NCBI GenBank assembly: GCA_023137075.1 | Contig: JAGLQA010000198.1 | Location: 1 to 6,090 of the forward strand | Reading direction: 5' to 3' | Length of the DNA stretch: 6,090 nucleotides | Origin: Candidatus Aminicenantota bacterium | GTDB lineage: Bacteria > Acidobacteriota > Aminicenantia > UBA2199 | Shown here: in pieces, positions 1 to 5,508 of the stretch | Position numbering within the stretch: position 1 is the first letter of the stretch | Layout of the letters: each line of letters begins with the position of its first letter | Translations under genes and position numbers: made by a program | The notes under the pieces: model-generated | Databases searched by the model: none | What the model saw: only the letters and a program-made list of their open reading frames with translations | What the model was told of the DNA's origin: nothing

Positions 1-151
1 ATCGCCCGCCGGAGAGACTTTTGGAGCCGGGGGCGTCGCCTCTTTCTAAAACGGCCACCTGCAGCCCGGCGCCTGCTGCTTCGTAAGCGCAGGCCAGCCC
101 GGCCAGCCCGGCGCCGACTACTATAACATCTAATTCATCACCTGTTGCCAT
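1..151 (-). CDS. fixC: FixC-like FAD-dependent oxidoreductase (ETF:quinone oxidoreductase family), N-terminal fragment
   Basis: Only the first 50 codons lie in the window; the gene continues beyond position 1. Translation from the ATG at 151-149 begins MATGDELDVIVVGAGLAGLA, a Rossmann FAD-binding fold with G13-x-G15-x-x-G18 after a hydrophobic strand. A second strand ends in V-L-E36-R-G, where the acidic residue is expected to bind the FAD ribose. The following PGSKSLSGG (41-49) matches the P-G-(A/S)-K-N-x-x-G-G segment typical of FixC and ETF-QO proteins. Family role: it takes electrons from the FixAB/ETF flavoprotein and passes them to quinone or, with FixX, to another acceptor. It follows fixB on the same strand after an 81-bp gap, as in classical fixABCX clusters; a ferredoxin-like fixX may follow outside the window. 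An AAGGA site 8 nt upstream supports the start. The family call is good; quinone versus other acceptor cannot be judged from this fragment. Confidence 0.85.
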   Translation of the reverse strand, partial: MATGDELDVIVVGAGLAGLACAYEAAGAGLQVAVLERGDAPGSKSLSGGR

Positions 152-159
152 TTACGTTA

Positions 160-164
160 TCCTT
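160..164 (-). promoter_or_regulatory. Shine-Dalgarno site of the fixC-like gene
   Basis: Minus-strand AAGGA lies 8 nt before the ATG at 151-149. It decides the start of the partial gene, since the other nearby ATG (in ATGGCATAAGG just upstream) runs into a stop after one more codon. The rest of the 81-bp gap (152-232) is AT-rich and shows no convincing terminator or promoter, so fixC is probably read through from fixB. Confidence 0.7.
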
Positions 165-232
165 ATGCCATTACCTGGCGGTATTAACCAACATATATTT
201 TTTCTTGAAAAACGTTTGTATTTTTAATGCAT

Positions 233-1207
233 TCATGTTTTGGATTTTATTGCCTTAATGAGTTCCGGGATTACTTCCAGGGCATCTCCTACCAGTCCGT
301 AGTCCGCGTTCCGGAATATAAGCGCGTCCGGGTCCTTATTAATGGCCACCACTACCTTCGCCGTATTCATCCCCAGCACATGGTGAATGGCTCCGGAGAT
401 TCCACAGGCAATATAAAGCCCCGGGGAGACGGTTTTGCCGCTTTTGCCAACCTGTAGGTCATGGGGCATCCAGCCGGCATCCACAACGGCCCGTGATACA
501 CCCACCGCGCCATCCAGCACTTCGGCCAGTTTTTCTAACAACTTGAAGTTTTCCGGTGTGCCCATCCCCCGGCCTCCTGCGACCACGCAAAGGGCTTCGG
601 ATAGGTCTTTTTTACCTGGCGAAATGCCCTTGCGCTCAATGATCCGGAGTCCGGTATCTTCGGGCAGGTCAATGGGAATGGTTTCCACTCTGCCGGTTTC
701 GGAAAGATTCTCCGGGACCGGGAAGACACCGGGCCTTACGGTGAAGAATGCGGGCACCGTTGAAATAGCGAGTTCTTCATAAACCTTACCGCCATATACC
801 GGCCTGCGGCAGGCCGGTTCCTCACCTTCCCAGAAAAGGTCCACACAATAGCTGGCATAACCGGAGTCGCAGCGCATAGCAACACGCGGCATGAATTCTA
901 CCCCGGACGAACCGGCTGCGGTCATAATAACTTTCGGCCGTCCTCGTTTCTCGATGAGCTGCCGCAAGGCATGCGCGTACCGCACGGCCTCATAAGTTTC
1001 AAGACCGGAATTTTCTATCCGGAGCACTAAGGGAATTTTTTGAGCCAGTTCTTCGGCATGGACCTGCTCACCCCCGATCAATAGGGCCGCCGGTTGAAGG
1101 TTTCTCTCATCCGCCAATTTTCGGGCAGCGCCTAATAATTGATGGGTTGAGCGGGTCAGGCGACCCTGGCGAATTTCTGCAATTACCCAGATTTCATTAC
1201 ACATCAT
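233..1207 (-). CDS. etfA: Electron transfer flavoprotein alpha subunit (FixB/EtfA)
   Basis: A 324-residue protein, normal for the ETF alpha family. It forms the heterodimer with the beta subunit encoded just upstream and carries electrons from acyl-CoA dehydrogenases to a FixC/ETF-QO-type acceptor. The N-terminal half (about 1-190) is the variable alpha/beta domain, with ETF-typical TAAGSSGVEFMPRVA (96-110) and RPVYGGK (135-141). The C-terminal FAD domain shows VVAGGRGMG (208-216), VGVSRAVVDAGW (236-247, with R239 at the usual FAD-contacting position), SPGLYIACGISGAIHHVLGM (261-280), INKDP (289-293) and NADYGLVGD (300-308), all hallmarks of the family. The start ATG at 1207-1205 overlaps the etfB stop by 4 bp (ATGA). 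A second ATG follows directly at 1204-1202, so the start could be one codon later. There is no strong ribosome site, which fits translational coupling to etfB. Whether this ETF bifurcates electrons is not evident from sequence. Confidence 0.95.
   Translation of the reverse strand: MMCNEIWVIAEIRQGRLTRSTHQLLGAARKLADERNLQPAALLIGGEQVHAEELAQKIPLVLRIENSGLETYEAVRYAHALRQLIEKRGRPKVIMTAAGSSGVEFMPRVAMRCDSGYASYCVDLFWEGEEPACRRPVYGGKVYEELAISTVPAFFTVRPGVFPVPENLSETGRVETIPIDLPEDTGLRIIERKGISPGKKDLSEALCVVAGGRGMGTPENFKLLEKLAEVLDGAVGVSRAVVDAGWMPHDLQVGKSGKTVSPGLYIACGISGAIHHVLGMNTAKVVVAINKDPDALIFRNADYGLVGDALEVIPELIKAIKSKT
798..818. repeat. Perfect 9-bp inverted repeat inside etfA
   Basis: ACCGGCCTG (798-806), a CGG loop and CAGGCCGGT (810-818) form a perfect GC-rich hairpin with a 3-nt loop. 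It lies inside codons for P-A-C-R-R-P-V of the ETF alpha subunit. No T-run follows on either strand, so it is not a standard intrinsic terminator. It may be chance in codon-rich CCGG sequence, or a transcript-stability or pausing element within the operon. Confidence 0.55.
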
Positions 1208-1980
1208 ATTACACCATTTTTTTTGAGATGCTCGATCAATTCCGCTGCGTTTTGCGGGTAAGGTTCCCGCATCATGGCGACGTCCGCTCGTTCCGGCGGA
1301 ACCGTATACCTGAGACGGCGCAGACGGCCCTGCTGTTTTTTATCCTTTAAATCAAGCTCATTCAGGGGAATACCGGGAATTTGAGCTCGCATCGCCTTCA
1401 TCACGCGCATTACTACCGGTACGTGAGGCTCGGCCAATCCCTTTTCCGCCGTGATTAACAGGGGGAAATTCGACTCGAGATACCAAATTTCCCCTTCCAC
1501 TTCCCGGCCCAGGGTGACTTGATTCGCATCGGCATCGCTGCCTAAGGATACAACCGCGCTGACATGGGGGATATTGAGATACTCCGCCACCATTGGCCCG
1601 GTGGCGGCAAAATCATCATCCCCGGCCTGTTTACCGCAAATAATCAGGTCCGGCTGTATAGCCTTCAACCTTTCAGCCAGGACATAAGCGAGATAGCAGT
1701 TGTCTGCCATTTCAAGACTTTCGTCACCCAAATGTTCTACCTGGTCGATACCCAGGGCCACTGCCCTGCGTAAAGCATCGACCGCTTTTTTTCCGCCTGC
1801 TGAAATCGCGGTGATTTCCGACTCAGGATGATTCTTTCGAATATTCAAGGCCGCCTCAATGGCTATTTCATCAAAAAATGAACATACGTAACGGTTTTCG
1901 ATGTCCAGTTCTTGTTCCGATTTAACCCGGACTAAGGCTTCATGATCCGGTACCTGTTTGATGAGTACCGCTATTTTCAT
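1204..1980 (-). CDS. etfB: Electron transfer flavoprotein beta subunit (FixA/EtfB)
   Basis: A 258-residue protein of the ETF beta family, partner of the alpha subunit that follows with a 4-bp overlap. It starts MKIAVLIKQVPD, the classic beta-subunit opening. Further landmarks are CSFFDEIAIEAAL (33-45), ISAGGKKAVDALRRAVALGID (59-79), the nucleotide-binding stretch IICGKQAGDDDFAATGPMVA (113-132), and REVEGEIWYLESNFPLLIT (159-177), which resembles the ETF beta signature region though not an exact match. The C-terminal tail (about 205-258) would form the arm that wraps the alpha subunit. Expected role: with EtfA, a soluble electron carrier for the acyl-CoA dehydrogenase encoded 50 bp upstream. 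The D121-D122-D123 run resembles conventional ETFs more than the D-G-D-T form I associate with bifurcating ETFs, but this is weak evidence. Start choice is supported by AAGGAG 7 nt upstream. Confidence 0.95.
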   Translation of the reverse strand: MKIAVLIKQVPDHEALVRVKSEQELDIENRYVCSFFDEIAIEAALNIRKNHPESEITAISAGGKKAVDALRRAVALGIDQVEHLGDESLEMADNCYLAYVLAERLKAIQPDLIICGKQAGDDDFAATGPMVAEYLNIPHVSAVVSLGSDADANQVTLGREVEGEIWYLESNFPLLITAEKGLAEPHVPVVMRVMKAMRAQIPGIPLNELDLKDKKQQGRLRRLRYTVPPERADVAMMREPYPQNAAELIEHLKKNGVI

Positions 1981-1987
1981 TTTTGTT

Positions 1988-1993
1988 CTCCTT
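1988..1993 (-). promoter_or_regulatory. Shine-Dalgarno site of etfB
   Basis: Minus-strand AAGGAG (within AAAAAGGAGAAC) sits 7 nt before the etfB ATG at 1980-1978. It lies in the 50-bp gap after the acyl-CoA dehydrogenase stop. The gap contains no hairpin or T-run, so dehydrogenase and ETF genes are likely co-transcribed. Confidence 0.8.
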
Positions 1994-2030
1994 TTTGAGT
2001 AGTTCCTCGCCGCGCCACAATGCCGGGGGG

Positions 2031-3182
2031 TTAATGGGCTTTGCGCAGGTAGGCGGCACCCAGGGCATTCTGGAGGACTTCGTGGCAGCCGCCGCCGAAG
2101 AGCAGGAAGCGGGCATCCCTGAAGTAGCGCTGCTGGGGATACTCCATGGCAAAGGAGTTTCCCCCGTAAATCCGGCTGGCTTCATCCACGGCAGATATAC
2201 ACATTTCGGTGGCCAACATCTTGGCCAGCATACACTCATACTGGCAGTCCATACCTTCCCGGATCATCCAGGCCGCTTTATAAGCAAAAAGACGAGCCGC
2301 TTCGTACCGGGCCCAGTGGTTGGCAAACTTGGCCCTGATCAACTGGTATTTGGCAATCGGTTTGCCAAAGGCTTCCCTCTCCCGGGCATATTTCCGGGCG
2401 TCACACATGGCCTCGTTAGCAATGGCACAGGCATTTAAAGCAGTCATGACCCGAACCTCGTTTAAAATATCGGTGGTGTACTTGACCCCATTTCCCGGGC
2501 CTTCGCCTAAGAGGTTTTCTTCGGGTACCCGGACGTTGTCAAATATGAGTTCTCCGGTGACCGAGCCGCGAGAACCGAGTTTTTTGATTTTTTGACCCGT
2601 GCTGAAACCTTCCGTTCCCTTTTCAACCAGGAAGAAACTAAGACCGTCTAGCCCTTTCTCCGGGTCGGTGGTGGCCAATACCGTGCAAAAATCGCAGATA
2701 GGGCCGCAGGTAATCCACATTTTTCGGCCGTTAATCACCCAGCCGCCGTCTTTTTTTACGGCAGTTGTTCGTGTACCGGCCAGGTCTGAGCCGGATTGAT
2801 CTTCGGTAAAACATATCGTACCGATCTTCTCTCCTTTTATGGCTGGAACGAGAACTCGCTGTTTGATCTCTTCGGTTCCGAAACGACCGATGAAATAGGT
2901 GCCCATCAAAATTTGCATGGTGACAGACATGGAAAAACCGCAGGAACCCCTGGCCAGTTCTTCGTAGAAAATCATCGATGTGATAACATCGACATCCAGA
3001 CCTCCATACTTTTCCGGATGCCGGATGCCTAAGTAACCCAATTCGGCAAATTCTTTCCACAAATCCATGGGGAATTCATCGGTTTCGTCGATCTCCTGCG
3101 TCCTGGGCCGGATGAGCCGGTCAACCGCGTCTCTGACCGCAGATCTGAAAAAATCCTGTTCCTCGGTAAATTTAAAATCCAT
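2031..3182 (-). CDS. Acyl-CoA dehydrogenase family protein, atypical active site
   Basis: A 383-residue, full-length acyl-CoA dehydrogenase. These FAD enzymes oxidise acyl-CoA to enoyl-CoA (some, such as CaiA and caffeyl-CoA reductase, work as enoyl-CoA reductases) and exchange electrons with ETF, encoded next in the operon. Visible landmarks: N-terminal helical domain MDFKFTEEQDFFR; HPEKYGGLD (55-63); FAD/substrate segment CFTEDQSGSDLAG (124-136), close to the family signature; KMWITCG (154-160); REAFGKPIAKYQLIRAKFA (269-287); RIYGGNSFAMEYPQQRYFRD (337-356). The C-terminal active-site loop reads LLFGGGCHEVL (360-370), with G364 where medium-chain enzymes have the catalytic Glu. The alternative Glu position of the isovaleryl-/long-chain type (helix G) aligns with V243, E242 being one residue off. 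The enzyme is thus unusual or its base is elsewhere. Several extra cysteines (C124, C159, C163, C166, C366) are notable. AGGAGG 5 nt upstream fixes the start. Substrate unknown. Confidence 0.93.
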   Translation of the reverse strand: MDFKFTEEQDFFRSAVRDAVDRLIRPRTQEIDETDEFPMDLWKEFAELGYLGIRHPEKYGGLDVDVITSMIFYEELARGSCGFSMSVTMQILMGTYFIGRFGTEEIKQRVLVPAIKGEKIGTICFTEDQSGSDLAGTRTTAVKKDGGWVINGRKMWITCGPICDFCTVLATTDPEKGLDGLSFFLVEKGTEGFSTGQKIKKLGSRGSVTGELIFDNVRVPEENLLGEGPGNGVKYTTDILNEVRVMTALNACAIANEAMCDARKYAREREAFGKPIAKYQLIRAKFANHWARYEAARLFAYKAAWMIREGMDCQYECMLAKMLATEMCISAVDEASRIYGGNSFAMEYPQQRYFRDARFLLFGGGCHEVLQNALGAAYLRKAH

Positions 3183-3187
3183 TTATA

Positions 3188-3193
3188 CCTCCT
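3188..3193 (-). promoter_or_regulatory. Consensus Shine-Dalgarno site of the acyl-CoA dehydrogenase gene
   Basis: Minus-strand AGGAGGTATAA precedes the ATG at 3182-3180, giving a full AGGAGG core with a 5-nt spacer. This is the strongest ribosome site in the window and suggests high translation of the first gene of the left operon. Confidence 0.88.
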
Positions 3194-3264
3194 GCTTGCT
3201 GCTTGACAAGGATGAACCGAAAGGTAAGTTCAACGTTAACATAAACCGGTATAAAAATCAATAC

Positions 3265-3278
3265 TATCAACCCTGATA
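3265..3278. repeat. Inverted repeat TATCA-N4-TGATA, operator candidate
   Basis: Perfect 5-bp arms TATCA (3265-3269) and TGATA (3274-3278) around ACCC. It lies 83 bp upstream of the dehydrogenase start codon and 42 bp upstream of the -35 box of the rightward promoter. Such short dyads occur by chance, so the regulatory reading is tentative. Confidence 0.3.
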
Positions 3279-3287
3279 AAAACGCTT

Positions 3288-3299
3288 CAGGAAGTCCTG
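3288..3299. repeat. Inverted repeat CAGGA-AG-TCCTG, operator candidate
   Basis: Perfect 5-bp arms CAGGA (3288-3292) and TCCTG (3295-3299) with a 2-nt centre; an outer T-A pair (3286/3301) also matches after one mismatch. It ends 20 bp before the -35 box of the rightward promoter, a usual place for an activator site. Confidence 0.35.
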
Positions 3300-3319
3300 G
3301 AAAAAAATGGAAGCAGGTG

Positions 3320-3348
3320 TTGAAACATTTATATATTTCCTTTATAAT
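3320..3348 (+). promoter_or_regulatory. Sigma-A/sigma-70 type promoter for the right operon
   Basis: The -35 box TTGAAA (3320-3325) is followed by a 17-bp AT-rich spacer and a perfect -10 box TATAAT (3343-3348). Transcription would start near 3355, giving a leader of about 78 nt before the TTG start at 3434. The match is 11 of 12 consensus bases at ideal spacing, so it should be strong unless repressed. The -10 lies within an imperfect tandem duplication, TTTATATATTTCC (3328-3340) and TTTATAATTTCC (3341-3352). Confidence 0.8.
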
Positions 3349-3415
3349 TTCCACATGATTCTTAGAAAAGTCAAAATGGATAAATTCGTCTTCTTTTGAA
3401 TAATTTGGAAATTTC

Positions 3416-3433
3416 TATTAATGGAGATTAATA
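3416..3433 (+). promoter_or_regulatory. Ribosome binding site inside the loop of an AT-only inverted repeat
   Basis: TATTAAT (3416-3422) and ATTAATA (3427-3433) are perfect 7-bp complementary arms; the 4-nt loop between them is GGAG (3423-3426), the only plausible Shine-Dalgarno for the TTG start at 3434. The second arm ends directly at the start codon. In RNA this would be a weak A-U hairpin presenting the ribosome site in its loop; in DNA it is an 18-bp dyad that could bind a protein. The GGAG to TTG spacing is 7 nt. Confidence 0.6.
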
Positions 3434-4636
3434 TTGAAACCTCAAGTCGTACTTAGCATGGAGCAAGCCCTGACCTTACCGTATGCGACGCTTCGCTGCG
3501 TCCACCTGGGTTGGCGGGTTATAAAGTTGGAGGCAACCCCGTTACCCGGCCGTAAGACAAAGGGCGACCCCAACCGCTACATCGGCAGACCGGCTGCCGG
3601 AGAGGACCGGCACAGCTACTTTGTGGCACCGAATCTCGGTAAAGAAGCGATTGCCGTTGACCTGAAAAAAAAAGAAGGCCGGGAAATACTGAAGCGTTTA
3701 ATAAAAAAACTGAATGTTGATGTGTTTTGTACCAACACGATCCCCTTTCGCCACAAACAATTCGGAATCGATTATGAAACCCTGAAAAAAGCGCGGCCGG
3801 ACCTGATCTGGTGCAGTATTTCGGCCATGGGAACCCGCTATCCCAAAGTTCCGGGTTATGACCCGGTTATGCAGGCGTTGTGTGGTTATATGGATATAAC
3901 CGGGCACCATGATGGGCCTCCGCTCCAGGGTGGTCCTCCTGTAGTGGATTTAAAGGCAGGGGATGAAGCCTTTACCCAGATTATCCTGGCCTTGATGGAA
4001 CGAATGGAAACGGGCAATGGCAAAATGATCGACATATCTATGGCCCAGGTGGCTGTATCCTGGCTGCACACCTTTTTGCCCATGCTCGATATGGGGAGCC
4101 CACCCGAAGAGCTAAAACGCTCCGGGAACCGCCATCGCCAGTTTATCCCGGTCAATGCCTATAAAACTGCAGATGTTTATATCTATATCGCGGTGGGCAG
4201 CGATTCACAGTGGATCCGTATTACCCGGGACCCGATGTTTGCCGAATTGGACCGGGAACGTTACTGTACCAATGAAGGCCGGCGTGCTCACCAGGAAGAG
4301 CTGTTTGCGGAGATAGAAACCATTACAATAAAATATTCATCATCCGATATTTCAAAAGTTCTGACCGAAGCCGCGATTCCCCATTCGCCGATTACGCCTA
4401 TCGAGAAAGTGGCTGAACTTCCTTTTATCGCCGAGACCGCCCTTAAAACCGTCACCCCGGATGGCCGCCCGGTGCGGCTTCCGCCACCGGCGCAGCACAC
4501 GGAATACCTCGATAAGATCAATGGCGAACTTCCCTTTGCCCCGGCTTACGGCGAACATACAGATGCCCTTTTGAACGAAATCGGGTTCTCATCTAAGCAG
4601 ATCGATGCCCTGAGAGAACAGGGGGCAGTAGCATGA
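3434..4636 (+). CDS. Family III (CaiB/BaiF) CoA-transferase
   Basis: A 400-residue protein of the formyl-CoA transferase/CaiB family, which moves CoA between acyl-CoA and a free carboxylic acid through an aspartyl-CoA intermediate. The N-terminal Rossmann motif is recognisable though divergent: LPYATLRCVHLGWRVIKLEA (15-34) corresponds to the usual GPYAT...LADLGAEVIKVE. Later landmarks are NLGKEAIAVDLKKKEG (67-82), ARPDLIWCSISAMG (120-133), VPGYDPVMQALCGYMDITG (139-157), GGPPVVDLKAG (166-176) with D172 as the probable catalytic aspartate, TGNGKMIDISM (193-203), and the C-terminal YGEHTDALLNEIGFS (372-386). The start is TTG: an in-frame TAA at 3419-3421 rules out earlier starts, the next ATG (codon 9) would cut the fold, and GGAG sits 7 nt upstream. 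It overlaps the next gene by 4 bp. Likely role: activating the pathway substrate. Donor and acceptor cannot be named. Confidence 0.93.
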   Translation: MKPQVVLSMEQALTLPYATLRCVHLGWRVIKLEATPLPGRKTKGDPNRYIGRPAAGEDRHSYFVAPNLGKEAIAVDLKKKEGREILKRLIKKLNVDVFCTNTIPFRHKQFGIDYETLKKARPDLIWCSISAMGTRYPKVPGYDPVMQALCGYMDITGHHDGPPLQGGPPVVDLKAGDEAFTQIILALMERMETGNGKMIDISMAQVAVSWLHTFLPMLDMGSPPEELKRSGNRHRQFIPVNAYKTADVYIYIAVGSDSQWIRITRDPMFAELDRERYCTNEGRRAHQEELFAEIETITIKYSSSDISKVLTEAAIPHSPITPIEKVAELPFIAETALKTVTPDGRPVRLPPPAQHTEYLDKINGELPFAPAYGEHTDALLNEIGFSSKQIDALREQGAVA

Positions 4637-5508
4637 ACGGTTATGATTATTTAATCCCAAAATCCTTTACTGAGGTATGGGACTTAAATAAAAAATTTCC
4701 CGGTGCCGGGTATATCGCCGGCGGCACGGACCTGATGGTGCGGATTAAACAACGAGAAATAAGGCCGCGTGCGTTGATTTCACTGCGCTCGATTCCAGAA
4801 CTTTCCGGGATTGATATAGGCGATACGATTCGCCTCGGGGCCATGACAACCATTACGGATTTGATTCAACACCCGGAATTGGGTAGGATTCTTCCGGTAT
4901 TGATCCAGGCGGCGAAGCGGTTAGGCGGTACCCAGATACGCAATGTTGCCACCCTGGGGGGGAATCTTTGCAACTGCTCTCCCTGTGCGGATACGGCGCT
5001 TCCTCTGCTGGTTCTTGAGGCCAGGGTGGTCCTTAAAGGGCCTGAAGGCGCCCGGGAAGTTCCTTTGAGCGATTTTTTCGTAAGCCCCGGTGAAAGCTGT
5101 CTCCTTCCCGGTGAGATATTGACCGATATTCTTTTAGATAGGCCTTCGGTGGATACCAGGTCCGTCTTTATGAAAAAAGGCCGGGTGCGGATGGACTTAG
5201 CCATTGCCAGTTTTGCCCTTCTCGTTGAAATAAAAAGCAGCGGCCCTGGGTGCAGCAAGGTGAGAATCGCTGCCGGTTCGGTGGCGCCGGTACCGCTGCG
5301 TCTAAAAGAAGTGGAACAATTGCTTGAGAATACCGGCATTTCGGAAGAAATCTTCTTAAATGCGCAAAAAATGGCTGAAGGTATTGTTTCACCGATAACC
5401 GACATTCGTTCCACCGAAGATTACCGGCGCCGGATAGTGGGTGTTTACCTGAAGCGTGCGCTGCGGAAATTAATCTATACTAACGGGGAATGGCATAAAG
5501 AAAAATGA
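4633..5508 (+). CDS. FAD-binding subunit of a xanthine-oxidase-family molybdenum hydroxylase (CoxM-like)
   Basis: A 291-residue protein, the usual size of the stand-alone FAD (medium) subunit of three-subunit molybdenum hydroxylases such as CO dehydrogenase, nicotinate dehydrogenase and 4-hydroxybenzoyl-CoA reductase. It passes electrons between the [2Fe-2S] subunit and an external acceptor. The PCMH-type FAD domain shows AGGTDLMVRIKQ (29-40), LGAMTTITDL (68-77), RNVATLGGNLCNCSPCADT (103-121) and FFVSPGESCLLPGEILTDI (148-166). The C-terminal CO-deh-flavoprotein domain has the FMKKGRVRMDLAIASFALLV region (179-198) and IAAGSVAPVPLRL (212-224). It lacks the roughly 40-residue [4Fe-4S] insertion of the true 4-hydroxybenzoyl-CoA reductase beta subunit, arguing for an oxidative hydroxylase rather than that reductase. 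Odd point: three closely spaced cysteines (C113, C115, C118) where Ala is more usual. The ATG overlaps the CoA-transferase stop (ATGA); the downstream gene overlaps the same way. Confidence 0.93.
   Translation: MNGYDYLIPKSFTEVWDLNKKFPGAGYIAGGTDLMVRIKQREIRPRALISLRSIPELSGIDIGDTIRLGAMTTITDLIQHPELGRILPVLIQAAKRLGGTQIRNVATLGGNLCNCSPCADTALPLLVLEARVVLKGPEGAREVPLSDFFVSPGESCLLPGEILTDILLDRPSVDTRSVFMKKGRVRMDLAIASFALLVEIKSSGPGCSKVRIAAGSVAPVPLRLKEVEQLLENTGISEEIFLNAQKMAEGIVSPITDIRSTEDYRRRIVGVYLKRALRKLIYTNGEWHKEK

Larger units (their letters stand above)
3183..3433. promoter_or_regulatory. Divergent intergenic control region between the two operons
   Basis: This 251-bp AT-rich stretch separates the minus-strand dehydrogenase/ETF operon from the plus-strand CoA-transferase/molybdenum-hydroxylase operon and should hold both promoters. 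The plus promoter is clear at 3320-3348. I found no equally good minus-strand promoter; the best -10-like words lack a matching -35 at 16-18 bp. Short inverted repeats cluster here: TATCA-ACCC-TGATA (3265-3278), CAGGA-AG-TCCTG (3288-3299), an imperfect TAAACC/GGTATA around ACCGGT (3242-3253) and GAAATTTC (3409-3416). They are operator candidates for a shared regulator, which is not encoded in the window. Confidence 0.7.

Noticed and set aside
93..111. Tandem 9-bp repeat in the fixC-like N-terminus
   Set aside because: It encodes the repeated G-L-A of the FAD-binding motif GAGLAGLA and needs no other explanation.
152..232. Possible internal promoter (TTCAAG, 17 bp, TAATAC on the minus strand) between etfA and the fixC-like gene
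   Set aside because: Each hexamer matches only about half the consensus and the region is AT-rich; read-through from etfA explains expression.
1983..2438. 151-codon open frame on the plus strand opposite the dehydrogenase C-terminus
   Set aside because: It is antisense to a well-supported acyl-CoA dehydrogenase with conserved motifs and shows no domain of its own.
3203..3208. Perfect TTGACA on the plus strand near the dehydrogenase ribosome site
   Set aside because: No -10-like hexamer lies 16-18 bp downstream, so it is unlikely to be a promoter.
3172..3354. 60-codon minus-strand open frame covering the intergenic region, with a hydrophobic middle
   Set aside because: It overlaps the start of the dehydrogenase gene and its ribosome site and covers the rightward promoter. 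The hydrophobic stretch reflects AT-rich DNA.
3376..3399. Seven-codon leader peptide (MDKFVFF) in the right-operon leader
   Set aside because: There is no convincing Shine-Dalgarno before it and no attenuator hairpin after it; tiny frames like this are expected by chance in an AT-rich leader.
4866..5414. 182-codon open frame on the minus strand opposite the FAD subunit gene
   Set aside because: It is antisense to a gene with clear family motifs, its translation is Ser/Arg/Pro-rich and low in recognisable motifs, and it has no fitting neighbours. It is a shadow frame.
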